Positions 23,940-32,422 of a stretch of DNA of 47,537 nt are shown piece by piece. The stretch is from Myxococcales bacterium. Its GTDB lineage: Bacteria > Myxococcota_A > UBA796 > GCA-2862545. A model generated the notes under the pieces. That model made no database searches, was not told the origin of the DNA, and was given only the letters and a program-made list of their open reading frames with translations. Position 1 is the first letter of the stretch; each line of letters opens with the position of its first letter. The DNA lies in NCBI GenBank assembly GCA_019634415.1, contig JAHQVJ010000238.1, forward strand, positions 1-47,537. Direction: 5' to 3'. A program made the translations under genes and the position numbers.

Positions 23940-26339
23940 ATGTCCTCCCTCCCAGTGGCCTTGCCCCTCAGGGGCTTGGTCGTCTTTCCGGGCATGATCC
24001 GCATCATGCCCGTTGGTCGCCCCACGTCGATTCGAGCCATCGAGCGACACATCGACGAAGGCGTCCCCTTGGTCCTCCTGCCCCAGGTCGACACCGACGA
24101 GGATGATCCGCTGCACGCCCAAGTGGCCAAGGTGGGTGTGCTCGGACGGATCCTGCGCCTGACCCGCTTGCCAGACTCCACCATGCGAGTGCTGGTCGAG
24201 GGGATCGAGCGAGTAGGTCGCGTGGGTGAGCTGGATCGCGCCATGGGCTCGCTCGTGGTGGCCATCGAGCGACTGGAGCCCGTGGTTCGAGAGCCCGCAC
24301 TCGTGGGAGCCATGGCCCAGGAGCTCGCGGATCTGTACCAGGATCACACCCAGGCAGCAGGGCTGCAGCCTCACGAGCACTGGGCCGTGGCCCCCAGCCC
24401 CGACGATCCGGAGCGACTCGCAGATCAGGTGCTCGCGGCCACCGAGGCCTCGCTGGAGGACCGGATCGCAGCACTGGAGGATCCGGTGCTCGACAACCGG
24501 GTGGAGCGCGCCATCGCCCACCTGGCACGACAGGTCGCACGGCACCGCATCGCGTCCGACGTGAACGCCCGCGTGCAGCGAGCCATGGACGACAGCCAGC
24601 GCGAGTACCACCTCAAGGAGCAGCTCAAGGCGATCCGCACGGAGCTCGGAGAGGCCTCGGGCGCCGAAGCCGACGCCGCTGCGTTCGAGGATCGGATCCG
24701 CCAGTCGGGCATGCCCAAGGAAGTGGAGGAGGAGTCGCTGCGAGAGGTGGCCCGCCTGCGCCGGGTGCACACCGACAGCGCCGAGTACACCATCATCCGG
24801 ACCTGGCTCGAGGCGGTCTGCGACGTGCCGTGGCAGCACGCCACGTCGGACACCACGTCCATCAAGAAGGCCCAGAAGGTGCTCGACCGAGACCATCACG
24901 GTCTCGACTTCGTGAAGGAGCGGCTGCTGGAGTACCTGGCCGTCCGCCAGCTGGCGCCCGACTCCAAGGGGCCCATCCTGTGCTTCGTGGGTCCTCCGGG
25001 TGTGGGCAAGACCTCGCTGGGCATGTCCATCGCCAAGGCCCTGGGCCGCAACTTCGGCCGCATCGCGCTCGGCGGCGTGAAAGACGAGACCGAGATCCGG
25101 GGCCATCGCCGCACCTACGTGGGGGCTCTGCCAGGCCGGATCCTCCGGGCCCTGATCCGCAGCAAGTCCAAGAATCCGGTGCTCGTGCTCGACGAGATCG
25201 ACAAGGTGGGCAACGACTTCCGCGGTGATCCTGCCAGCGCGTTGCTCGAGGTCCTCGACCCCGAGCAGAACAGCCAGTTCGTGGACCACTACCTCGACGT
25301 GCCGGTGGATCTGTCCCAGGTGCTGTTCATCGCCACGGCGAACCTGATGGATCCCATTCCCCCTGCCCTGTTCGACCGGCTCGAGATCATCGAGATCCCC
25401 GGCTACACGGAGGAGGAGAAGGTCACCATCAGCCGCAAGCACCTGCTGCCCAAGCTGGCGAAGAACCACGGCCTCGGCAACGGTGAGATCTCGGTGGAGA
25501 CCGGGGCGATCCAGCGGACGATCCGCGACTACACCCGCGAGGCGGGTCTGCGCGAGCTGGAGCGGCAGCTGGCTCGCCTCAACCGGAAGGTGGCCCGACG
25601 GGTGGTGGAAGAGGGCGTGCGCAAGGTGCGGATCCTCTCCGAGCAGCTGCCCCGCTACCTCGGCCCGCCGAAGTACTTCCAGGAGCTAGCCGAGCTGGAG
25701 CCGCGTCCGGGTGTGGTGATCGGCCTGGCCTGGACGGCCGCCGGGGGAGACATCCTGTTCGTGGAGGCCGCCCGCATGCCGGGCAAGGCCACCTTGAAGC
25801 TGACGGGCTCCCTGGGCGAGGTCATGAAGGAGTCCGCCGAGGCGGCGCTGTCGTGGTTGCGGGCCCATGGCCAAGACTACGGGATCGGCGTGGATGCCTT
25901 CGACGCCGAGTTCCACCTGCACGTGCCAGCCGGTGCCATCCCCAAGGACGGCCCGAGCGCCGGCGTCACCATGGTGACCGCGCTGGCCTCGCTCGTGTCG
26001 GACAGCCCCGTTCGGGACGGACTGGCGATGACCGGGGAGATCACGCTGCGCGGCAAGGTGCTTCCCGTCGGAGGCATCAAGGAGAAGGCGCTGGCCGCTC
26101 GCCGCGCAGGCGTGCGCACCATGCTGCTGCCCACCCACAACCGAAACGACCTTCAGGACATCCCCGAGGAGCTGCAGGCGGATCTCGAGTTCGTGTTCGT
26201 GGACCGGATCGATCAGGTGCTGGAGGCGGCCATCGGCCTCGCCCCCCGCCCGCGTACTACTCGAGCAGCAGCCGCGTCGGCCTCCCGTCGCGTACCAGGT
26301 CCAGCTGGGCGGCCTCACCGCCGGTCAGGCGGAACTTGA
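23940..26339 (+). CDS. lon: ATP-dependent protease Lon
   Basis: A 799-residue AAA+ Ser protease that unfolds and degrades damaged and regulatory proteins in the cytosol. The N-terminal LON domain starts at once (LPVALPLRGLVVFPGM). The coiled coil is followed by REYHLKEQLKAIRTELGE. Walker A is GPPGVGKT (about 351-358), Walker B is VLVLDEIDK, with sensor residues in FIATANLMD. The protease domain has the Ser/Lys dyad: KDGPSAGVT (Ser about 672) and GGIKEKALAA (Lys about 714). The normal family end falls near VLEAAIGLAP. About 30 further residues rich in Arg, Ala and Pro run across the end of the opposing HtrA-like gene, an 83-bp antisense overlap. Confidence 0.96.
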   Translation: MSSLPVALPLRGLVVFPGMIRIMPVGRPTSIRAIERHIDEGVPLVLLPQVDTDEDDPLHAQVAKVGVLGRILRLTRLPDSTMRVLVEGIERVGRVGELDRAMGSLVVAIERLEPVVREPALVGAMAQELADLYQDHTQAAGLQPHEHWAVAPSPDDPERLADQVLAATEASLEDRIAALEDPVLDNRVERAIAHLARQVARHRIASDVNARVQRAMDDSQREYHLKEQLKAIRTELGEASGAEADAAAFEDRIRQSGMPKEVEEESLREVARLRRVHTDSAEYTIIRTWLEAVCDVPWQHATSDTTSIKKAQKVLDRDHHGLDFVKERLLEYLAVRQLAPDSKGPILCFVGPPGVGKTSLGMSIAKALGRNFGRIALGGVKDETEIRGHRRTYVGALPGRILRALIRSKSKNPVLVLDEIDKVGNDFRGDPASALLEVLDPEQNSQFVDHYLDVPVDLSQVLFIATANLMDPIPPALFDRLEIIEIPGYTEEEKVTISRKHLLPKLAKNHGLGNGEISVETGAIQRTIRDYTREAGLRELERQLARLNRKVARRVVEEGVRKVRILSEQLPRYLGPPKYFQELAELEPRPGVVIGLAWTAAGGDILFVEAARMPGKATLKLTGSLGEVMKESAEAALSWLRAHGQDYGIGVDAFDAEFHLHVPAGAIPKDGPSAGVTMVTALASLVSDSPVRDGLAMTGEITLRGKVLPVGGIKEKALAARRAGVRTMLLPTHNRNDLQDIPEELQADLEFVFVDRIDQVLEAAIGLAPRPRTTRAAAASASRRVPGPAGRPHRRSGGT

Positions 26340-27492
26340 CGTCAGCGGGGGCCCGCACGGGCTCCCCGTTCACCGCTCGCACCACGTCTCCCTTGCGCAC
26401 GCCGGAGCGATCGGCCCGAGACCCCGCTCGCACGGCCACCACACGGCCCCCGGCGCCTGGCGCCGCATTCAGGATCATGCCGCTGACCACCACCGGCGCG
26501 GTGGCCCAGTCCGTCAGCGTGGCGCGCACCTGTCGCGACTCGCCGTCGCGGCTCACGTCGAGCTCGAGCTCGGTGCGGCCCGACACGCCATCCAGCACCT
26601 CCTGTAGGTCCAGCGGCCGGTTCAGCCGCCGACCCGCCGCGGACACCAGGACGTCTCCGGGCAACAGCCCAGCCCGATCCGCGGGGCTGGAGGGGATGAT
26701 GGAGGCGATCACCACCTCCCCGGCGATCCCGTGGGTGGTGACCCCGAGGAAGGCGCGCGTGACGTGCTTGCCCCCCCGCAGCGCAGGAAGGGTCTCGATC
26801 AGCGCCTCGGCCGGCACGGCGAAGGCGATCCCCTGCCCCTGTGCGTAGGTGCCCGACAGCACCCCCACCACGTCGCCACGCTGGTCGAAGACGGGTCCAC
26901 CGCTGTTGCCGGGGTTCAGGGGCAGCGACAGCTGCAAGAAGTCCACCCGGGGCGCGCGGTCACTGGGGAGTCGACGCCGCTGGTGCTGACCCAGCACCCC
27001 CACCGACAAGGTGTGTCCCAAGCCATAGGGGTTGCCGATGGCGAGCACCGTGTCGCCCACCCGGAGTCGGTGGCTCGATCCCAGGGCGGCGGGGCGCAGG
27101 CCCCCTGCCTCCACCCGTAGCAGCGCGAGATCGGTGCGGGCATCACTGCCCACCACCGTGGCAGACATGGGCCAACCGCTGATCGGCGTGACCAGGGTGG
27201 TGGTCGCGTCTTGGACCAGGTGGCGTGCTGTCACGACCTCGTGCTGGGAGATGGCGAACCCACTTCCCACGCGACGATCGGGGGCCTCCACCGCCACGTT
27301 GACCACTCCCTCCGACACCCGATCGAACATGTCGGCGTAGCTGGGCCACGGATCCTCACGGGGGCGCTCGGCGCGCACCACCAGCAGCGCCATGGTGGCG
27401 GCTACCAACGCCACCAGCGCCACCACGAGGGCCGCCTGTCTGCTCTGCCACGGAGGCTCTGCTCCCGCTGGCGTCGGCTCGGTCACTGCCAT
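26257..27492 (-). CDS. HtrA/DegP-like serine protease, membrane-anchored, two PDZ domains
   Basis: About 411 residues from the ATG at 27492 (a TTG at 27540 is in frame but less likely). A single N-terminal helix (AALVVALVALVAATMALLVV) anchors it with the protease outside the cytoplasm. The trypsin-like domain has His91 in VTARHLV (the usual form is VTNAHVV), Asp in RTDLALLRV and Ser197 in NPGNSGGP. PDZ1 begins at AFLGVTTHGIAG and PDZ2 at MILNAAPGAGGRVVAV; both contain the RAG or RSG-x-x-x-GDV core. This is the layout of a periplasmic quality-control protease. Convergent and overlapping with lon; divergent from the large kinase gene, with 65 bases between starts. Confidence 0.9.
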   Translation of the reverse strand: MAVTEPTPAGAEPPWQSRQAALVVALVALVAATMALLVVRAERPREDPWPSYADMFDRVSEGVVNVAVEAPDRRVGSGFAISQHEVVTARHLVQDATTTLVTPISGWPMSATVVGSDARTDLALLRVEAGGLRPAALGSSHRLRVGDTVLAIGNPYGLGHTLSVGVLGQHQRRRLPSDRAPRVDFLQLSLPLNPGNSGGPVFDQRGDVVGVLSGTYAQGQGIAFAVPAEALIETLPALRGGKHVTRAFLGVTTHGIAGEVVIASIIPSSPADRAGLLPGDVLVSAAGRRLNRPLDLQEVLDGVSGRTELELDVSRDGESRQVRATLTDWATAPVVVSGMILNAAPGAGGRVVAVRAGSRADRSGVRKGDVVRAVNGEPVRAPADVKFRLTGGEAAQLDLVRDGRPTRLLLE

Positions 27493-27557
27493 GCGGCGAA
27501 CGATAGCGCGCGAAGCAAAGATCGGCGCGTTACGGGCCAAGCAGGAGGGTCGGGGGC

Positions 27558-30500
27558 ATGCAGCTGCCGGCAGCGTTCGGCAAGTACGAGCTGCTGGAGC
27601 GGATCGCCACCGGTGGAATGGCCGAGGTCTTCCTGGCGCGCTCCTTCGGTATGGCGGGCTTCCAGAAGCGCTTGGCCATCAAGCGGCTCCGGCCCGAGCT
27701 CGCCGAAGATCCTCGCATCGTCCAGATGTTCATCAACGAGGCCAAGATCGGGGTGCACCTCAACCACCCCAACGTGGTCTCGGTCTACGAGCTGGGCATG
27801 GTGAGCGGCGCCCACTTCATGGCCATGGAGCACCTCCACGGCAAGGACCTCACCCGCATGGTCAAGACCCTGCGGGCCCGGGATCAGCGCATCGAGCTGC
27901 CCGTGGCCGTGGCCATCGTCGCCGAGGCGTGCCGAGGTCTGGCCTACGCCCACGCCCGCACGGCGGCCGATGGCTCTCCGCTGGGCCTGGTCCATCGTGA
28001 CGTCTCGCCCCACAACCTCCTCGTGACCTTCGCGGGCGAGGTGAAGCTCGTGGACTTCGGGATCGCGCGCCTGGTGCGGGCCGCCACCGCCGACGGCGAG
28101 CAGCCCACCAAGCCCGGGCCCGGGGGCGGCAAGTACGCCTACATGAGCCCCGAGCAGGCCCGCGGAGAGGCCATCGATCATCGGTCCGACATCTTCTCCG
28201 CCGGGATCGTGCTGTGGGAGCTGATCGTCGGTCATCGCCTCTACCAGGATCCCGATCCTGCCGTAAAGCTGCAGCGCGTCCGTGATGCCGTCGTCCCCCA
28301 CCCCGCCGAGCACGGGGCTCCCATCGACGACGATCTGTGGGAGATCCTGCAGCGGGCGCTGGCTCGCAAGGTCGAGGATCGCTACCTTTCGGCCGCGCTT
28401 CTCGAAGAGGATCTTCGGGCCTGGCTGTTCCAGAACCGCCACCGCGTCGGGCGAGCCGAGATCGCCGCCTTGGTGCGCTCCGTATTTCCGGAGGAGGCGA
28501 ACCGCAGCATCGGGGACCTGAGCCTTCAGGCGCTCGTGGAAGACGTCGGGCGGCTCGATCCCGCCGTCGCCCCTCCGCCACCGCCGCCAGACCCGGAGTC
28601 GCCGCTCCCGGGGCGACTCCGCCACTCGCTCGGGGAGCGTCGACCCGTCGTGGTGGTGATGGTCGACGTGGACGGGCTCACCGAGCTGTCCGCTCGGGTC
28701 ACCCCCGAGATGCTGGTCAAGCGGAAGTACCAGCTGCTGCGATGGCTACGACGCATCGTCGACACCCACGGAGGGCAGCTGCACCGTGCCGTGGACGACC
28801 ACGTCACCATCCTCTTCGGCGTCCCTCGCAGCCGCGCCGACGACGTCTCCCACGCGCTGGAGTGCGCACTGCAGCTCATGCGGGACGTGTCGGAGCTGCG
28901 GCGCAAGGGCATGATCCTGGAGCTCGCCATCGGCGTGCACAGCGGAGAGGTCACCATCCAGCAGGTGAGCCGACGAATCCGCTACGTCGCTCGCGGCGAC
29001 ACGACCCGGCTGGCACGACGGCTGTCGGCCGTGGCGGACCACGGCCAGGTGCTGGTCTCGGCGCGCGTGCTCGGTCAGGTGGAGGGCAAGTTCCGGCTGC
29101 GGAGCGGACCTTCCGTGACCTCCCGAGGCGGCAAGCCCGATCTGCCCTCCTACCTCGTGGAGTCGCGCACCCACGGGCTCCGAGGAACCCATCGTGGACC
29201 GTGGCTGCGGCGCGGTCCCGAGCTCGACACGCTACGGCGCGCGCTGGTGGCCCTCACCGCGGGCGAGGGAGCCGCCATCGCCCTGGTCGGCGAGGTGGGA
29301 TCCGGCAAGTCGCGCTTCATCCGTGAGATCCAGGACCTGGCGGCACGACGGAGCACGCTCTTCTTCGCGGCCCGGTGCCCAGCCACCACCGAGCGTCCCC
29401 TCGAGCCGCTGCGGGACCTGATGGCGTCGGTCCTGGGTGTCGACCCGGAGGAGGATCCTGCCCAGCTGATGTCCGCGCTGGAGCGCCTGGGGCAGCTCGG
29501 TCTGCGCTCACGGGACCAGGAGGCCATGAGGAGCCTGCTGGCGGCACCGGGAGCCGGGCCAGAGCGATCCGCCACCTGGGAGGCCATCGCCCAGGTGCTG
29601 CGTGGGCTGGCCACCGATCGACCCGTCATCGTGGCCATCGACGAGGCTCAGCACCTGTACCGGGGCGCCGAGGCGGACCTCGCACAGCTCGTCCGGAGCG
29701 TGGCCGACGTGCCCTTGCTGGTCCTGATCTGCACGCGTCCGCCGCTGAGCGGCCCGCTGGCGGAGGTCTGCGAGGAGGTGCGCCTGGGGGCGTTCACACC
29801 CGAGCTTCAGGAGCGCCTCACCAAGGGCATGCTCGACGTCGCCGAGGTGGACGCCGAGCTGCTGCAGCTCCTCGAGCGCACCTGCGAAGGCAACGCGCTG
29901 TACATCGAGGAGATGCTCAAGTACCTGATCGCCGCCGAGAAGGTCCGGGTGATCGAGGACCGCGCGATCTGGGTGGCGAACGGCGTGGGCGACGCCGATC
30001 TGCCGCACACCCTGCAGGCACTGATCACCAGCCGCATCGACGCGCTGGACCCGGCGGCGAAGGGCCTGCTGCAGCTCGCCGCCGTGGCGGGCCCCGTCTT
30101 CACCTTGGAGCTGCTGGAGGACGCCGCCGGTCTGGATCCAGCCCCCCTGGTGCTCGATCTGTTGGCCCACGGCCTGGTGGTCCGCGAGGGCGGCGAGGAG
30201 TGGGCCTTCGCCTCCGAGCTTGTGCGGGAGGCCGCACTGCGCGCGACCCTCGGCGTGCAGCGGCGCGACTACCACCGCCTCATCGCCGCAGCCATCGAGA
30301 AGCTGCACGCCGATCGGCTCGAGCCTCACCTCGAGGTGCTCGTCGCTCACTGCGCCGAGGGAGGCAGGCCCGTCGACGCCGCACGGTATGCGTATCGGGC
30401 AGGCATGGAGCTTGAGCGAAAGGCCTTCCTCGACCGAGCGCGGGACCTGTACCGGGCCGGGCTGTCGCACCTGGCGAAGGCCGATCGCAACCCCGACGAG

Positions 30501-31508
30501 TGGGACGCACGCGTTCAGGGGGAGTCCATGCTCCAGCTGCGTCTCGGCGCAGTGCACCTGTTGTTGGGCGACAAGGCCGAGGGGCAGCGTTGCCTTCAGC
30601 TGTCGCTGGATCTGTGCAGCGAGTCCGGTCTGCCATGGATCGAGGCGAGGGCCCACGTACAGCTCGGTCGCAACTACTCCGCCCAGGGTCGCTACGAGCT
30701 GGCCGAAGCCCACCTGTCGCAGGCCATCGCCCTGCTCCGGGTGGAGGAGGACGCGGAGCTGGAGCGAGAGGCCCTGGAGGCCAGTGCGGTGCTGGCCTTC
30801 GAGCTGGGCCAGTACGAGCGCGCCGAGGGTCTGTGGCAGCAGGTGCTCGATCAGGCCTCCGACGACCTGTCGGCTGTGGCCCGGTGTGAGGTGGGGCTGG
30901 CCAACCGGCACCTGCGAACGGGCGACCACGAGCGAGCAGCAGTGTTGTTCGAGGCGGCCCTCGACACCAGCAGACGAGCGGGCGATCGGATCATGGAGGG
31001 CCGCGTCCTCAACAACATCGGGTTGCTGCACTCCTGGGCGGGACGTCTCGACGAGGCGCTGCGCTACTACCGAGCTGCGCTGGAGGTGCGGGAAGGCATC
31101 GGCTACACGCGCGGCGTGGTGGTCAACCACCACAACGTGGGCGACGTGCACTTCCAGAACGGCGACTTCGCGCGCGCCTGGGTGGCCTTCAGCCGCAGCC
31201 GCGAGCTGGCCATGCAGATCGGCTGGGAGCGCGGCGTGGTGCTCAACGACGTGTACCTGGCCTACCTCGATGCGAGCGCTGGCCGCGTCGACGTGGACGC
31301 CATCCTCGAGGCCACGAAGCGAGCCCGGGAGCTCGGCGATCCCGAGGTCACCACCGCCGGTGGCTGGCTAGCCGGGCGCTGGCTGCTCGAGAACGACCGC
31401 GCCAACGAAGGCCGCACCCAGCTCGAGGCGGCCTTGGAGGACGCGCGCGCCTTCGGCTTGTCGCCGATGGCCGATCTCATCGAGGATGCCCTCGCCACAC
31501 CCAGCTGA
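27558..31508 (+). CDS. Large Ser/Thr kinase fused to cyclase-like, ATPase and TPR domains
   Basis: A 1316-residue cytoplasmic protein. Kinase domain about 10-290, intact: ATGGMAEVF loop, Lys42, HRDVSPHN (Asp148), DFG 166-168. A Pro-rich linker leads to a class III nucleotide-cyclase homology domain (about 363-530) that keeps the two metal Asp (370, 414) but reads GDTTRLARRL where GDxVNxAxRL is expected, so the transition-state Asn is Arg484. An AAA/STAND-type ATPase follows (Walker A GEVGSGKS about 578, Walker B VIVAIDEAQ about 692). The last 400 residues are TPR-like helical repeats. This order is typical of myxobacterial signalling scaffolds: ligand or partner binding at the TPRs may switch the ATPase and the kinase. 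No membrane segment. GGAGGG precedes the ATG. Confidence 0.9.
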   Translation: MQLPAAFGKYELLERIATGGMAEVFLARSFGMAGFQKRLAIKRLRPELAEDPRIVQMFINEAKIGVHLNHPNVVSVYELGMVSGAHFMAMEHLHGKDLTRMVKTLRARDQRIELPVAVAIVAEACRGLAYAHARTAADGSPLGLVHRDVSPHNLLVTFAGEVKLVDFGIARLVRAATADGEQPTKPGPGGGKYAYMSPEQARGEAIDHRSDIFSAGIVLWELIVGHRLYQDPDPAVKLQRVRDAVVPHPAEHGAPIDDDLWEILQRALARKVEDRYLSAALLEEDLRAWLFQNRHRVGRAEIAALVRSVFPEEANRSIGDLSLQALVEDVGRLDPAVAPPPPPPDPESPLPGRLRHSLGERRPVVVVMVDVDGLTELSARVTPEMLVKRKYQLLRWLRRIVDTHGGQLHRAVDDHVTILFGVPRSRADDVSHALECALQLMRDVSELRRKGMILELAIGVHSGEVTIQQVSRRIRYVARGDTTRLARRLSAVADHGQVLVSARVLGQVEGKFRLRSGPSVTSRGGKPDLPSYLVESRTHGLRGTHRGPWLRRGPELDTLRRALVALTAGEGAAIALVGEVGSGKSRFIREIQDLAARRSTLFFAARCPATTERPLEPLRDLMASVLGVDPEEDPAQLMSALERLGQLGLRSRDQEAMRSLLAAPGAGPERSATWEAIAQVLRGLATDRPVIVAIDEAQHLYRGAEADLAQLVRSVADVPLLVLICTRPPLSGPLAEVCEEVRLGAFTPELQERLTKGMLDVAEVDAELLQLLERTCEGNALYIEEMLKYLIAAEKVRVIEDRAIWVANGVGDADLPHTLQALITSRIDALDPAAKGLLQLAAVAGPVFTLELLEDAAGLDPAPLVLDLLAHGLVVREGGEEWAFASELVREAALRATLGVQRRDYHRLIAAAIEKLHADRLEPHLEVLVAHCAEGGRPVDAARYAYRAGMELERKAFLDRARDLYRAGLSHLAKADRNPDEWDARVQGESMLQLRLGAVHLLLGDKAEGQRCLQLSLDLCSESGLPWIEARAHVQLGRNYSAQGRYELAEAHLSQAIALLRVEEDAELEREALEASAVLAFELGQYERAEGLWQQVLDQASDDLSAVARCEVGLANRHLRTGDHERAAVLFEAALDTSRRAGDRIMEGRVLNNIGLLHSWAGRLDEALRYYRAALEVREGIGYTRGVVVNHHNVGDVHFQNGDFARAWVAFSRSRELAMQIGWERGVVLNDVYLAYLDASAGRVDVDAILEATKRARELGDPEVTTAGGWLAGRWLLENDRANEGRTQLEAALEDARAFGLSPMADLIEDALATPS

Positions 31509-31617
31509 TTCGGGAATCCCGCGCGACTTCGTCGCGCTACAATTCCCCTGGACCCTCGCCTTCGGCTGCGGGCCTCCGAATCCCGCGCGACTCCGTCGCG
31601 CTACGCTTCCGTCCCGA
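31509..31617. repeat. Paired palindromic element between convergent genes
   Basis: This 109-bp gap lies between the stop codons of the large kinase and the DnaJ-like gene. A 27-bp unit occurs twice in direct order (31514-31540 and 31578-31604, one mismatch). Each holds a perfect hairpin, GCGCGAC with GTCGCGC around TTC or TCC. The first hairpin has an extra outer stem, GGGAAT (31512-31517) with ATTCCC (31542-31547). A third smaller fold with a TTC loop (GCC/GGC) lies between. The ends mirror each other (TGATTCGGGA and TCCCGATCA). Probably a two-way terminator or a repeat-family insertion; compare the element at 47334. Confidence 0.75.
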
Positions 31618-32304
31618 TCAGCGGAACTCCGGCAGCTCCGCCAGGCGTTCCACGAGCCGCCGTGCCTCGTCGCTCAGGGTGCTCGGCACCCGGATCCGCA
31701 CCGTGACGATCAGATCACGACCCGGACCGCCCTTCCCCCGCAGCCGCAGCCTCGCCCCGCCGCTCGTTCCTCCAGGCACCGTGACGTGGACCGAGCCCGC
31801 CGGGGTGTCCACCGAGACGCGCCCGCCCCGCAGCGCCGTCACCACGCCCACCTCGACCTCGCGCTCCACCGCTGGGCCCATGGCTCGCTCACGCGGGCGC
31901 TCCGAGGTCTTGTCGCGCTCCGAGGTCTTGCCGCCGGGCCGGCCCGCCTGGACGTGGATGGTCTCCACCACCAAGTCGTCCAGGCTCACCGAGTTCGCCG
32001 GATCGTGCAGGCCCGAGCGGGCGCGGACTCGACCCGAACCCGCTTGTTGACGCCGCTGGCTCGCCCGCCAGAAGGCATCGAAGCCCGGACGGGTCGGAGC
32101 TCGACCGTCGTAGACCGCACGGGCGCTAGGGTCCTTCAGGGTCTCGTAGGCCTTTCGAGCCGCCATGAACCGAGCCTCGGCATCGGCGTCCCCTTGAGCA
32201 ACATCCGGGTGACAGGAGCGAGCGATCTGACGAAATGCGCGCTTGATGTCCTCGGCGGAGGCGGACCGTGAGACCCCCAGCACCTCGTAGAAGTCTGGTT
32301 CCAT
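31618..32304 (-). CDS. DnaJ-like co-chaperone, CbpA type
   Basis: About 228 residues from the ATG at 32304, with GGAGG upstream. The J domain comes first (about 1-65: DFYEVLGVSRSASAEDIKRAF, HPD motif in SCHPDV, then ARKAYETLKDPSARAVYDG), so it can stimulate the ATPase of an Hsp70. There is no Gly/Phe region of normal length and no CxxCxGxG zinc finger. A C-terminal peptide-binding beta domain is present (GSVHVTVPGGTSGGARLRLRGKGGPGRDLIVTVRIRVP). This matches CbpA/DnaJ type II proteins but is shorter, with one C-terminal subdomain. Divergent from clpX. TACAAT at 32331-32326 on the minus strand is a fair -10 hexamer for this gene, with CGGACA further up as a weak -35. Confidence 0.85.
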   Translation of the reverse strand: MEPDFYEVLGVSRSASAEDIKRAFRQIARSCHPDVAQGDADAEARFMAARKAYETLKDPSARAVYDGRAPTRPGFDAFWRASQRRQQAGSGRVRARSGLHDPANSVSLDDLVVETIHVQAGRPGGKTSERDKTSERPRERAMGPAVEREVEVGVVTALRGGRVSVDTPAGSVHVTVPGGTSGGARLRLRGKGGPGRDLIVTVRIRVPSTLSDEARRLVERLAELPEFR

Positions 32305-32362
32305 GGATCGAACGTCCTCCGTCGGATTGTACACGTAGTGCGACAGGGCCTGTCCGGGTTCG

Positions 32363-32391
32363 TTGACCCCTTTTGGAGACATGCCTATAGT
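32363..32391 (+). promoter_or_regulatory. Sigma-70-type promoter of clpX
   Basis: TTGACC at 32363-32368 and TATAGT at 32386-32391 are separated by 17 bases, close to the sigma-70 consensus (5/6 and 5/6). Transcription would start near 32398, leaving a leader of about 25 bases before the clpX ATG at 32423. It is the clearest promoter in the window. Confidence 0.7.
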
Positions 32392-32422
32392 GCTTGAAAG
32401 AGAAGGTTACAGAGCCGCCACG

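Noticed and set aside
28650..29150. Active adenylate or guanylate cyclase
   Set aside because: The metal Asp residues are present, but the essential Asn is Arg, so activity should not be assumed.
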